Shown here piece by piece: positions 1 through 9,653 of a stretch of DNA of 55,146 nt. This DNA comes from an archaeon (GTDB lineage Archaea > Micrarchaeota > Micrarchaeia > CAILAH01), in NCBI GenBank assembly GCA_024274875.1, contig JAJSAH010000018.1, forward strand, positions 1 through 55,146, written 5' to 3'. The translations under genes were made by a program, and so were the position numbers. Each line of letters begins with the position of its first letter. The first letter of the stretch is position 1. Under the pieces are notes generated by a model. The model was not told where the DNA came from and ran no database searches. It saw only the letters and a list, made by a program, of their open reading frames with translations.

Positions 1-564
1 AGCAAGATTGCTTATCTGTGAAGCAGTTAATCCAGTTAATAATCCACCGTTGCCTATAAAGTATGTTGCAGATACATTTCCACCAACAGTCACATTATTC
101 TGGAATGTAAAGTCACCTACACCAAATGTGCCTGCAGTTACCTTAGACGCTGATACTGCAGAGATTTTTGCATCGGTCACGGCCCCATCTGCAATGTATT
201 GTGAGGTTATGTTCGAACCACCAAAAAACTGGAATGGTGCTCTCTCGTTTCCATTGAAGTCCTGATCAACGCCATTGACATATATCTCCATGTAATAAAC
301 ACTACCATACTCTAAGTTAAGGGGATTTGATACGTTCGATCCTAAGAGCACATCATACGTTCCGCTTGATATCGCACCAATCAAATCAGCAGTTGAATTC
401 CATATAAGCGTGCCCCCTGTCGCACTGTCCCATATCTCAACAACAAGATCACCACTGTTTAATGGCTGATTGTTATCATAGACATTGCCCTGTAATGCCA
501 CCAGATCGGCATTAACAAAAGATATGCAAGATAAGAATAGCATTAAAGCCAATACTTTTTTCAT
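1..564 (-). CDS. Secreted/surface protein, partial (runs off the window start)
   Basis: Minus-strand reading frame from ATG at 564 with N-terminus MKKVLALMLFLSCISFVNADLVALQGNVYDNNQPLNSGDLVVEIWDS; Sec-type signal peptide; open to position 1. Confidence 0.7.
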   Translation of the reverse strand, partial: MKKVLALMLFLSCISFVNADLVALQGNVYDNNQPLNSGDLVVEIWDSATGGTLIWNSTADLIGAISSGTYDVLLGSNVSNPLNLEYGSVYYMEIYVNGVDQDFNGNERAPFQFFGGSNITSQYIADGAVTDAKISAVSASKVTAGTFGVGDFTFQNNVTVGGNVSATYFIGNGGLLTGLTASQISNLA

Positions 565-604
565 AATATCTCCCCCAACTATATCGATCGAAAATATTAT
601 AAAT

Positions 605-1165
605 TTATACCTGAGAAATAAGCCATTGATTCATCAAATATTCGTTTTGCGCGCGGCTATGGATAGATAATTTATGAACTGCTAATCCAGCATAATTTTT
701 TACCACATCTAGTTCTGAGTTTTCAGAAAGCAGTACTAACGATTGAATAAATGATAATTTGTACAACCCCCACACTGCTGCGATCCCAACCCCATCTTTT
801 CGCGTTTTCATTGCAATATCATACAACCGTATACCTTCACCAACTTCTGCAAGAAACCCAATTACTGTTCTCGCATCATCTATTCTTACCTTATCAAAAT
901 CTGATGCGCGCACATCTAAATCATCAATCAGTATTTTTCGTATTTGATTGGTTAGCAATTCTGCATCATCAACAAGATGCATTTTCAGCTTGAATGAATC
1001 AATCAACCTTACGCAAGATAAAAGTTTAAGCCTCCTGTTGCTTGATATGATGTTTGCTATGTGCTCATCCTGAATGAACTTGTCAAAATCAACATACACT
1101 ATATTCTTCCTTCTCTCCTTCTTCTTATCATATATGCGCCTCAAATGCATCGCTTCTCTTTGCAT
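605..1165 (-). CDS. Hypothetical protein, possibly helical-repeat type
   Basis: ORF 605..1222; internal Met at 1165 (MQREAMHLRRIYDKKKER) avoids overlap with the upstream gene; C-terminal VKNYAGLAVHKL resembles repeats in the 16320..17147 protein. Confidence 0.55.
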   Translation of the reverse strand: MQREAMHLRRIYDKKKERRKNIVYVDFDKFIQDEHIANIISSNRRLKLLSCVRLIDSFKLKMHLVDDAELLTNQIRKILIDDLDVRASDFDKVRIDDARTVIGFLAEVGEGIRLYDIAMKTRKDGVGIAAVWGLYKLSFIQSLVLLSENSELDVVKNYAGLAVHKLSIHSRAQNEYLMNQWLISQV

Positions 1166-1202
1166 AATACCACTCCAAATAATATATGAAAAAAATAATA
1201 AA

Positions 1203-1547
1203 TCATTGGAATGTCTCTTCATTCACATCAATATTCAGCTCGTCTTCTGAAAACAGGCTTTCGAGATCATCAAGCTCATTAATCGCATCCTGTAATTCAG
1301 AGCTCTCAGGAACCTGTTCTTCAAGCGCGCTGAGGTCATCGCTTACATTATCAGCACCGAACATGTCCTCATCTATCTGAAGATCTGATGATGCAATTTC
1401 ATCCAATTCTCCTGTCTCGTTTAGTTCCTGCTCAAGCAGTTCAAGTTCATTCATCTCTCCAATACTTTCGCTAGTTGACGGGCCTAAAGACACGCAACCA
1501 AGAAATAATGCGAAGAGCATTATTGCCACCAGTATTTTGCAATCCAT
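1203..1547 (-). CDS. Small acidic putative lipoprotein
   Basis: MDCKILVAIMLFALFLGCVSLG: hydrophobic leader with lipobox-like LGC, followed by a Glu/Asp-rich tail. Confidence 0.6.
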   Translation of the reverse strand: MDCKILVAIMLFALFLGCVSLGPSTSESIGEMNELELLEQELNETGELDEIASSDLQIDEDMFGADNVSDDLSALEEQVPESSELQDAINELDDLESLFSEDELNIDVNEETFQ

Positions 1548-1560
1548 TTACCAATCACCT

Positions 1561-2595
1561 CTACTCTTCAGTTTCATCCGCAGGCTCGTTCTCACTCTCT
1601 GTTTCGTTCTCCTCTTCTGGCTCAAGTTCAGAGTCGGTAGGATTTCCTTGTTGGAGCACATTTCTGAACGCTTCTCTCACATCTTTTATTGCATCTACCA
1701 GATCTTGTCTAACATCTCTTATAAGCTTATGGCCCTCTCTGAACAACTTGTCAGCATCCTTTACATCTTCTATGCTGCTGAATATATCCTTTGCTTCTTC
1801 ATAATCTGCCCGCGCTTGCGCAACCTTCTCCTCTGCTCTGCTCAAAGCCTCTCTTATTTCGCTTACATCATATCCTTTTTCTTCAAGCGCATCTGCTCTC
1901 TCTTCCAGCTTATCAAGAACCATCTCAAACTTATCCAACACATTTTCCATCTTAGCGGCCAGCAGCATTCCTGCATGCTTCTTAACCGCTGCTCTCGATT
2001 CCATCCACTTCTCCCTAATCTCTCTGGCAATTTCCCTGAGATCGCTCATTGATTCAGCTGATTCAACTTCAGATTTCATGTCTTCCAAATCATTTATGTT
2101 ATCTTCCAGTTCTTCAATAATCTCCGCCTTGTCCTCATCGCTCAATGAATCCTGGTTAGAAATCCTATCCTCAAGAACCTGTATATGCGAAATCATAAGG
2201 TCGATGCTCTTATCTATAAAGAGTTTCGCGCGCTCGAACCTCACTTCCGAAGCATTGTTTCTCATCTCTTTAGCGACCATCCATTCTTCTCTAACCTGTT
2301 TATACTCCCTTTTCACTTCTCTGTAATGTTCTGTTGCATTGCGAACTCTTTCTCTAAATCTTTCCCTAACCTGCTCCCATCTTTCTCTGGGACTCATTTC
2401 ATCATTGTTGCTTGCATTGCTATCATCCACCTCTGCATATGCCTCACCATTCATCTCTCCCGCAATTGCAGTTTCAGCAACCTCACTCCCATGGCTCTTT
2501 CCAGCCATATCCGAGCCTGCCATTCCAACGGCAAACGCCACGCCAGACAACAGCCCTACCATCACAAGAGCTGCAAACATTTTATACACATTCAT
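1561..2595 (-). CDS. Secreted coiled-coil protein
   Basis: Signal peptide MNVYKMFAALVMVGLLSGVAFA followed by long charged heptad-like helices and an acidic C-terminus. Confidence 0.65.
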   Translation of the reverse strand: MNVYKMFAALVMVGLLSGVAFAVGMAGSDMAGKSHGSEVAETAIAGEMNGEAYAEVDDSNASNNDEMSPRERWEQVRERFRERVRNATEHYREVKREYKQVREEWMVAKEMRNNASEVRFERAKLFIDKSIDLMISHIQVLEDRISNQDSLSDEDKAEIIEELEDNINDLEDMKSEVESAESMSDLREIAREIREKWMESRAAVKKHAGMLLAAKMENVLDKFEMVLDKLEERADALEEKGYDVSEIREALSRAEEKVAQARADYEEAKDIFSSIEDVKDADKLFREGHKLIRDVRQDLVDAIKDVREAFRNVLQQGNPTDSELEPEEENETESENEPADETEE

Positions 2596-2657
2596 GGTAT
2601 CACCAAACAACTTGCATGGAAACTATATATAATTATATCTGGAAACTTTGGAAACTA

Positions 2658-3410
2658 TTATTCTCCCTTAAAATATTCCCCGAGATACAGCTTGATTACT
2701 CTGCCGTACCTTTCTCTCCTTACTAAATATCTTGCCTCCATTCTTCCAAGCAATTTGCTCAAATGTGATTTGTTAAGATTAAGCTTAACTGCAACATCTC
2801 TCTGCCTTATACCTGGCGTTTCAAAAATTGCACGCAGCACATCTTTTTCATACTCGCTTAATCCTGCAATCTGCTTCTCAAAAATTTCCTTTGCAATTCT
2901 AAAATGAACATAACGCCTATGAATAAAATAAATAACTGCCAAAAAAATGATCAAAGCAAACATAATGAGTTGAAAATCATATTCGTCATGAGTATTTACT
3001 GAATATTTTACTGCGTATATGCTGCTGTTTTCATGCCATCGTATAGGGTTGACTGATGAATATGTTTCAGGATATGCATTGATCAAGGTGCTGTTATCTG
3101 GGAGATATACTTTAAATTCCGTTATATCAAACCCTGGATTGTAGAATGTGAATTCCCTTACATTACCTTTATTGAGAGAAGGTCTTGTGAGTTTAATTAT
3201 GTAAAATGATTGATTATTGCCATGCAAAATCAGCATTCCATCTTGAACTTCATATTCAATATCTCCTTGGTCTGAGATTGCATAATCTACTTCTCCATCA
3301 ATCATAGGAATTTGAACGATTGATTCATTCGTTTTGAGAACATAAACTGTGCTTACATCACCATCAAGATATGCCGTAAGAGATGCAACTAAAAGAAGAA
3401 GATGAAGCAT
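2658..3410 (-). CDS. Membrane-anchored protein with C-terminal winged HTH
   Basis: N-terminal signal/TM, central TM (LIMFALIIFLAVIYFI), C-terminal HTH (GIRQRDVAVKLNLNKSHLSKLLGRMEARYLVRRERYGR). Confidence 0.7.
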   Translation of the reverse strand: MLHLLLLVASLTAYLDGDVSTVYVLKTNESIVQIPMIDGEVDYAISDQGDIEYEVQDGMLILHGNNQSFYIIKLTRPSLNKGNVREFTFYNPGFDITEFKVYLPDNSTLINAYPETYSSVNPIRWHENSSIYAVKYSVNTHDEYDFQLIMFALIIFLAVIYFIHRRYVHFRIAKEIFEKQIAGLSEYEKDVLRAIFETPGIRQRDVAVKLNLNKSHLSKLLGRMEARYLVRRERYGRVIKLYLGEYFKGE

Positions 3411-3439
3411 AAAGCATATTCTATTTTAAAATATATAAA

Positions 3440-4111
3440 TCAACGCCTGCGCATACTGGCAACCTTGCGCATTAATGCATCTTTTTTCATTATGCGATGT
3501 TCTAATTTTTTAGCAACTTCTTGGGAGATCACCGAAACATTCCTTGCATTAACTGGCCTGAAATCTATGCATTTTACGCTCATTGTTGGCACTATCGAAG
3601 CGTACAATGAGACAAGAGCAATCGAGGCAGCAGCTACCAATGCAGATGCTTTTCTCACGGTATTCCTTAAAAATTGCGAAACCCTGCGCCTGCGATGCTC
3701 AGCAAACACTCTGTTGGCATTTTCAAGCGCAATCTTAAGCTCCCGCTCCTTTCTAACAACTGGAAACATGCTCAATCCCATTCTTGAAGCAATCTTCCTA
3801 AGGTTCTTGTACTCCACATCCTTGCCAGAGACAATAAGGCTGACTATCTTATGAGCTAGCTTATGGGAACCTTTGCTTCCTACATGGCCTTTCAAACATT
3901 CCCTAAGTATCGTTTGAATTCCAACATAAGAAATCCATTCATTCGTATAATTCTGCGGAGCAAAATTGTTAATGTTTCCATTCTCAGAAATAAAATTGCT
4001 TTTTATGAATCCTAAAAAGAACTGAGTATTCGCAAAACTAACCTTAATCCTGCTATCACCCGCATGCCATAAGCGCTGCGTTCTGGCATAGAACATATCT
4101 TCAGCTACCAT
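3440..4111 (-). CDS. Hypothetical protein
   Basis: 223-aa ORF with basic C-terminus; no family recognised. Confidence 0.5.
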   Translation of the reverse strand: MVAEDMFYARTQRLWHAGDSRIKVSFANTQFFLGFIKSNFISENGNINNFAPQNYTNEWISYVGIQTILRECLKGHVGSKGSHKLAHKIVSLIVSGKDVEYKNLRKIASRMGLSMFPVVRKERELKIALENANRVFAEHRRRRVSQFLRNTVRKASALVAAASIALVSLYASIVPTMSVKCIDFRPVNARNVSVISQEVAKKLEHRIMKKDALMRKVASMRRR

Positions 4112-4173
4112 AACTCCACTTATTAAATTATATACAAAAGAAGTTTATATATTTTTCTATGCCTTAAAAAAGC

Positions 4174-5100
4174 ATGAAAATCGTTGTAGGACACAAGAAT
4201 CCGGATACAGATACAATCTGCTCCAGCATAGTTATGGCATACTTTATGGATGCAAAACCTGGCAGGCAGGGCGAACTCAATCCTGAAACAAAATATGTGC
4301 TTGAGAAATTTGGTGTTCCGGAACCAGAACTGATAACTTCTGCGGAAGGGCATGAGATTATAATGGTTGATCATACAGAAGAATCTCAGGCGCTGGACGA
4401 CTTTGATAAAGGCGAGGTGATCACAATAATTGATCACCATAAAAACGGCATGATTACAAGCAAGCCAATAATACATTTGACTAAACCAGTTGGTGCGACC
4501 GCTACAATCATTGCTGAACTGTATTTCAACAATAGTTTAGGGTTCATAGGCGCAAAGAATAAAGAGTTAACTCCGAAGATGGCAGGGTTGCTTTTATCTG
4601 CAATTCTCTCAGATACAGTGCTGTTTAACTCGCCTACTACAACTGAACAAGATAGAGTTATGGCATACAAATTGGCAGATGCAGCAGGAATTGATGATAT
4701 AGAAGCGTTTGGGAAAGAGCTCCTTAAAGCAAAATCGACGATAGTTAAAGAAAGCCCCGAGAAAATCGTACAGTACGATTTTAAGGAATTCAACATGAAC
4801 GGAAACAAAATAGGCATTGGGCAAGTTGAGGTTGTTGATGCTGCCGACCTCGAACAAAAAGAAAAAGAAATTGTTGATATACTTAAGAGAAAGGTTGTTG
4901 ATGAAAATTACAGGATGATAGTTTTTGCGATTACAGATGTGCTCAAAAAAGGAAGCAAGGTATTGGTTTTAGGGAATTCTGAGGATTTTGAGAAAGCGTT
5001 TAATATAAAATTGGAGAACGGGGCAGCATTCATGGAAGGCGTAATGTCTAGAAAGAAGCAGCTTGTCCCTCCTTTGGAAGAATTTTACAAAAATGCTTAA
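4174..5100 (+). CDS. ppaC: Manganese-dependent inorganic pyrophosphatase (family II, DHH)
   Basis: MKIVVGHKNPDTDTICSSI, VDHTE, DHHKNG motifs. Confidence 0.92.
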   Translation: MKIVVGHKNPDTDTICSSIVMAYFMDAKPGRQGELNPETKYVLEKFGVPEPELITSAEGHEIIMVDHTEESQALDDFDKGEVITIIDHHKNGMITSKPIIHLTKPVGATATIIAELYFNNSLGFIGAKNKELTPKMAGLLLSAILSDTVLFNSPTTTEQDRVMAYKLADAAGIDDIEAFGKELLKAKSTIVKESPEKIVQYDFKEFNMNGNKIGIGQVEVVDAADLEQKEKEIVDILKRKVVDENYRMIVFAITDVLKKGSKVLVLGNSEDFEKAFNIKLENGAAFMEGVMSRKKQLVPPLEEFYKNA

Positions 5101-5104
5101 TTTT

Positions 5105-5725
5105 TTATCTTAATTCTTTGAAGAATAGCTTCCATGCTAATAAATGCTCATTTGTTGTTCCAAGAGCAATCATCTGCTGAACATCTATTCCTCGTATAGA
5201 TAGCAAAGGATATGGAGGTATCTCGCTAAGCATATACCATCCTAAATATTCGTGTATGTATTGCGAATGTAAATTTTGGGTCAGGATTTCAGCATACACG
5301 CAAGAGATGCCTTCAAGGCTGCACAAAAAAGTGCTTTGATCAACCATTCGCGAGTATATTCCTATATGCCTTGCAGAATCATCAATGCAGGTCTGCAACA
5401 AGTATGCAGAATCGCTTCGTATGCCAACATCATAATCAGACAATTCATACTGCATGCTTACTCCAAACGCATCCTCAAATGTTGCGTATTTTAGCATTAT
5501 CAAATAGCCTAATAGATGCTGCGGATCTCCGAATACGCCTACGGACAACCTATCTTTCAGGGCGTGCATAATCACATCTTCATTGTATAGGGTGCATATT
5601 GCCCCTTTTTCATCAACTTCAGAATGCTTAAGATTAGTGAAAAAATACTTTGACGCGAGCCTACGCACCTTCTTAACATGTTCATCTGTTGGTTTTAGTG
5701 CGCTTAAAACAACACCCCCAGGCAT
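5105..5725 (-). CDS. Hypothetical protein, possibly GNAT-like
   Basis: 206-aa ORF; RHIGIYSRMVDQS...YAEILTQNLHSQYIHEYLGW loosely resembles GNAT motifs. Confidence 0.4.
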   Translation of the reverse strand: MPGGVVLSALKPTDEHVKKVRRLASKYFFTNLKHSEVDEKGAICTLYNEDVIMHALKDRLSVGVFGDPQHLLGYLIMLKYATFEDAFGVSMQYELSDYDVGIRSDSAYLLQTCIDDSARHIGIYSRMVDQSTFLCSLEGISCVYAEILTQNLHSQYIHEYLGWYMLSEIPPYPLLSIRGIDVQQMIALGTTNEHLLAWKLFFKELR

Positions 5726-5787
5726 GGAATTTCTTTAACTGCATTTATTTAATAAATATTTTCTAATCATAACCTATAGGTGGTTAA

Positions 5788-5943
5788 ATGGTGCTAGTAG
5801 AATATGAGGAATTTAAGGGAAACAAGCTAATCGTGCTGAAACGAGATGAAAATGACCGATTTCCGTTTAAGTTTGGGAAGCGGAAGGCAAAAATGATTGT
5901 CGATAATATTGAGGCAATAAAAAAGTTTGCTGAGGAAGAGTAA
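5788..5943 (+). CDS. Small 51-aa protein upstream of Ku
   Basis: ATG at 5788: MVLVEYEEFKGNKLIVLKRDENDRFPFKFGKRKAKMIVDNIEAIKKFAEEE, TAA at 5941-5943; 3 nt before the Ku start; below the size cutoff of the supplied ORF track. Confidence 0.7.
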   Translation: MVLVEYEEFKGNKLIVLKRDENDRFPFKFGKRKAKMIVDNIEAIKKFAEEE

Positions 5944-5946
5944 TGC

Positions 5947-6702
5947 ATGAGAGCGTTATGGACCGGAAATATCCGGTTTGGAATGGTGAGCATGCCTGTT
6001 AAAATGTACAGCGCAAGCAGAGAAAAACTGGCAAAACTGAAACTTTTATGCAAAAAACATCATACGCCTGTGCATCATAAAAATGTGTGTGATAAGGGGC
6101 ATGAGCTTAAAAATAATGAAATAATGCATGGCATTGCATACGGAAAATCAGTTGTTGGAATTCCAGATGAAGATTTGAAACGGATTATGCCATTCAATGA
6201 AAAATTAATCTCAATAATTTCATTCACCGAACCGTATGAGATAGATGAGTTATATGAATACAAGAAATACTACTTAGTTCCTTTTAAAAGGACGCGCGAG
6301 TTTGCAGTATTAAAAAAAGCTATGGAAAAAAGCGGATTGGTTGCGCTGGGAAAGATGATATATAGAAATGCAGAGAGATATGTGATTCTGAAACCATACA
6401 AAAGAATTTTGATGATGATTTCATTGCATTATCCTGCTGAAATTAATCAGATTAAATTGATTGCGCCAAGAATCTCTTCAAAAGCAAGGCCTGAGGAGAT
6501 CGAATTAGCAATGGAGCTGATTGAGCGCATGAAATCAAACTTTGATCCATCAATTATGAACGATGAATTCTGCGATGCATTGGTTACATATGCAAAACTC
6601 AAGAAAAATGGCAAGAAGATAGGTATGCGCAAAATTAGCCCACCTGTTGCAAGAGGCGGGTTTATAGAGTTGTTGAAGAAGAGTTTAGGAATGGTTAAAT
6701 GA
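5947..6702 (+). CDS. ku: Ku protein (prokaryotic NHEJ DNA-end-binding)
   Basis: MRALWTGNIRFGMVSMPVKMYSAS..., VCDKGHELKNNEIMHGIAYGKSVVGIPDEDL, YYLVPFKRTREFAVLKKAMEKSGLVALGKMIYRNAERYVILKP: full-length prokaryotic Ku core. Confidence 0.92.
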   Translation: MRALWTGNIRFGMVSMPVKMYSASREKLAKLKLLCKKHHTPVHHKNVCDKGHELKNNEIMHGIAYGKSVVGIPDEDLKRIMPFNEKLISIISFTEPYEIDELYEYKKYYLVPFKRTREFAVLKKAMEKSGLVALGKMIYRNAERYVILKPYKRILMMISLHYPAEINQIKLIAPRISSKARPEEIELAMELIERMKSNFDPSIMNDEFCDALVTYAKLKKNGKKIGMRKISPPVARGGFIELLKKSLGMVK

Positions 6703-7923
6703 GGTTTTTTCATTTTTGCAATAGGCTATGAAATTCTGAATTATTTGCGCGGATGCGCTTATGGCGTTAGGTATTAAAACTGATGCCTGTTTGTAGCACT
6801 CATCATCACTTAGTTTCCCTTTTCTTCTCTCATGCTGTCCTGTGCCATGCGCATCAACGCTTCTAAAAAATTGCGTCTTCGTTGCTATGCGTTCAACAAA
6901 CTCTTCAAGTTTTTCATCTATGTTTTGCGGATTCCAAGAAGCATCGGCAAATGGTGGATTTAGAGGACCGCTGTCCCAAATCGTAATGTTCATCTTCCCC
7001 TTGCCTCGTTTTAAATGATTGTAATCACTCTTCATTGTCCATTGTTCAAGCGAATCAAGTTTTCCCAACAATACTGTCGGTCCATGTATATCATTGTGCA
7101 CATGCGCAGGCACATGCAAATCAGAAATAAGATGCACTATATGCCCCAACGCATAGTATGCCCTGCTCTTTTTGCCGTTTGCATAAAATCTATAAGCGAG
7201 TTTCCAGTAATCCTTTATGCGCTGCAAAGCGCTCTGAAATTTTATTTCTCCAGATGCAACATTTAATCCTTGGTCATTCTTATCGCGAGTAGGATCATAA
7301 AAATGCGCCATATATGGCCTATTTATTGCATCATCTTCAATTGAACCTGTAATTCTCCTCCATATCCTAGCAGTTACGGTGAATAATCCCTGCAAAAAAC
7401 TGGGGACCTCCATTTCATCGCGCGGAACAATTAATGCAGCATATTCATCTCTGCTTCTGAATGCTCTTTTTGGGGCTTTTGCATACAAATCTTCAAGCGA
7501 TTCGCCGGGCTTGAATACGTAATCTTCGCAACATGCGCCTAACATTATATTTCCGGTATACTCAGTCACTTCTGCATCATTTATCAGTTTTGCCGCTTCA
7601 TATGCAATATATTCATGGCAAGCGCCTTTATTGTTAAGCATTTCGCGGACAAGCATTTGCGCTTCATTAAAATCCATTCTAACCTCATCCCATTCAGCAA
7701 TTTTTCTGCCAGGAGTGCCGCGGGAAGGGAGTTTTCCTGTATTAAAATGCATAACTTGGTTTTTTGAATCATTGGAATAATGCAAATACGATGCAAGCGT
7801 GCAAGCATAAGCGTATGCAGGTTGCATGCATAAGTTTTCAGGAGGCATAAAATATTGCGAAAATAATTCGCGCGCGCGTTCTCGCATTTTTCTAAATGCT
7901 CTCTTCAATTTACCGCGTTTCAT
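6685..7923 (-). CDS. Zinc-dependent phospholipase C / P1-nuclease-like protein
   Basis: AYYALGHIVHLISDLHVPAHVHNDIHG and MAHFYDP motifs typical of the PLC/alpha-toxin-S1/P1 fold; no evident signal peptide. Confidence 0.65.
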   Translation of the reverse strand: MKRGKLKRAFRKMRERARELFSQYFMPPENLCMQPAYAYACTLASYLHYSNDSKNQVMHFNTGKLPSRGTPGRKIAEWDEVRMDFNEAQMLVREMLNNKGACHEYIAYEAAKLINDAEVTEYTGNIMLGACCEDYVFKPGESLEDLYAKAPKRAFRSRDEYAALIVPRDEMEVPSFLQGLFTVTARIWRRITGSIEDDAINRPYMAHFYDPTRDKNDQGLNVASGEIKFQSALQRIKDYWKLAYRFYANGKKSRAYYALGHIVHLISDLHVPAHVHNDIHGPTVLLGKLDSLEQWTMKSDYNHLKRGKGKMNITIWDSGPLNPPFADASWNPQNIDEKLEEFVERIATKTQFFRSVDAHGTGQHERRKGKLSDDECYKQASVLIPNAISASAQIIQNFIAYCKNEKTSFNHS

Positions 7924-7949
7924 GCTATGAATAGGACTTATAGCAATAT

Positions 7950-8747
7950 TTAAACATTGCCCTGTTGCTTAAGTTCCCTAATAGCGCTTACCAGGTGCTT
8001 TACTCTTGCTCCTGAAACCTCCGCTCCGTAATATTCGCAACCATCAACATTCATCACACATTTAGTTGATATGTCAAGTGCAAGAAATGCAGGAGATACA
8101 TCTGTCAAGTTTTCCAGATTGTTGTCCTTAACAAAGAGCATGAATTTCTGCTTATCTGTAATAAGCATCAAATCATATTTTTTATTTCTTGCAGAGATGC
8201 TTATTTTTTTCATCTTTGCGTTTTCGTTGAACATGCTTTTCAGCGAAGTCCTCCAATTAGCGTTGATTGCACGGACATCAGCATCAAGCAAGCCCGCAGG
8301 CCTTGTTTCAGTTTGTTTTTGTTCTGCAGGTTCGGTGATTATGAACGAACTTGCAACAGGCACAATCCTAAATACATGCCTATCATTAATCACTATGTCA
8401 TAGGTAGCGACTTTTGCATACGCATTTGAATCCTCTATATTCTCATCAAGGTCAAATACTAACAAATGCTTGCTTCCTTTCACATCTGCAATTATCTGGT
8501 ATGGCATCTCGCAATCTCTCTGCCTCAACAGCAAATATTTAGGCATACTCGATTTATCTCTAAATAGCAAATATGCCTTAATACTTAAATCATTAAGCGA
8601 TTTTTCATTATGGAGGGGGACATTGGAAAGCTCTGCGCGAACTCCCTTAAAACCTCTTAATGGCTCTAAGAGAGGCGCAAGCGCCTTTGCAATTCTTTTC
8701 CGCTTTTTCTCTTTTTTTGGAGATTTCTCAATTTCCAACCTATTCAA
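7950..8747 (-). CDS. Hypothetical protein
   Basis: 265-aa ORF, Lys-rich N-terminus; no family recognised. Confidence 0.5.
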   Translation of the reverse strand: MNRLEIEKSPKKEKKRKRIAKALAPLLEPLRGFKGVRAELSNVPLHNEKSLNDLSIKAYLLFRDKSSMPKYLLLRQRDCEMPYQIIADVKGSKHLLVFDLDENIEDSNAYAKVATYDIVINDRHVFRIVPVASSFIITEPAEQKQTETRPAGLLDADVRAINANWRTSLKSMFNENAKMKKISISARNKKYDLMLITDKQKFMLFVKDNNLENLTDVSPAFLALDISTKCVMNVDGCEYYGAEVSGARVKHLVSAIRELKQQGNV

Positions 8748-8941
8748 CTTTTACCACCTATTATTTATTACGAATTGCTCATATAAAAATGTTTCGTAAA
8801 AATGAGGGGATATAAATTAGATCCAATAGGGTTTTTTTACACTCTTCTTGAATAAAGGTTCATCTCCAAACATAGCACCACAATTAGATATTGCTTATTT
8901 AAAATATGGGTATTTCGCAACCAGTTTTCCAACAATTCCAG

Positions 8942-9631
8942 TTAACGCTGAAGATACTTAATGCACTTCCTTGAATACATTATAACATATCTTCCTCCAG
9001 CATTCCTCGATATTACTCTGCCATCTGCTACTAAACAAGTGTTTTTGCTCGCAGACACAATAATTTTTTTGCATTTTGTTGTTGCAGGTGATGCGCTCCT
9101 AAAACACGGAGAGATGGGAGTTATGCACAGCATCTTAGAACGAAGAGATAAAGATGCGCCTCCAGCTGAATATGAATATGCAGTTGAACCGAAAGGAGTT
9201 GCGATTACCAATCCATCTCCTCTAAACTCAATTTTGTTTCCATTGAATAAACACTTAATGCGGGCAACGCAATAGTTATTAGAATGAAATACAGCATCAT
9301 TCATAAAATGCGTAAGCACCCTATTTCCTTTTTTAATCTGCATTACAGGCAGAGGAATGTATTTCGCATGAAGCAACTTTAATATGCCTTTCCGCCAGTT
9401 TTTGCGATTCAATTGCGCGCGGTAACTGCTCTCTGACCCAATTAGCAGAACCTTCCCTTCCAATTCATCTAAATAATAGTATAAAGTTCCATCACCGCCA
9501 ATCACAATAGTATATTCAGGGTTAGCGCTATCCCACGCAAATCCCCTGCTCTGCAGAAACTTTTTTACTGCATCCCGCAATCTCACTGCCCACCTTTTCT
9601 TGAGGTTGGCTAACACATTAAAGCTGGTCAC
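8942..9631 (-). CDS. nadK: NAD kinase (ATP-NAD kinase family)
   Basis: VIGGDGTLYYYL, NDAVFHSN, GDGLVIATPFGSTAYSYSAGG, ITPISP motifs. Confidence 0.85.
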   Translation of the reverse strand: MTSFNVLANLKKRWAVRLRDAVKKFLQSRGFAWDSANPEYTIVIGGDGTLYYYLDELEGKVLLIGSESSYRAQLNRKNWRKGILKLLHAKYIPLPVMQIKKGNRVLTHFMNDAVFHSNNYCVARIKCLFNGNKIEFRGDGLVIATPFGSTAYSYSAGGASLSLRSKMLCITPISPCFRSASPATTKCKKIIVSASKNTCLVADGRVISRNAGGRYVIMYSRKCIKYLQR

Positions 9632-9653
9632 ATTAAAAGATTAAAAACAATAT

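Noticed and set aside
1537-2907. Plus-strand ORFs 1537..2052 and 2185..2907
   Set aside because: Antisense to the secreted coiled-coil gene and HTH gene, which have clear signal peptide and domain evidence
8818-8873. Short minus-strand frame reading MFGDEPLFKKSVKKPYWI, preceded by NCGA, resembling the end of a zinc-ribbon protein
   Set aside because: In-frame stop a few codons upstream and no second Cys pair; too short to support a gene, at most a decayed remnant
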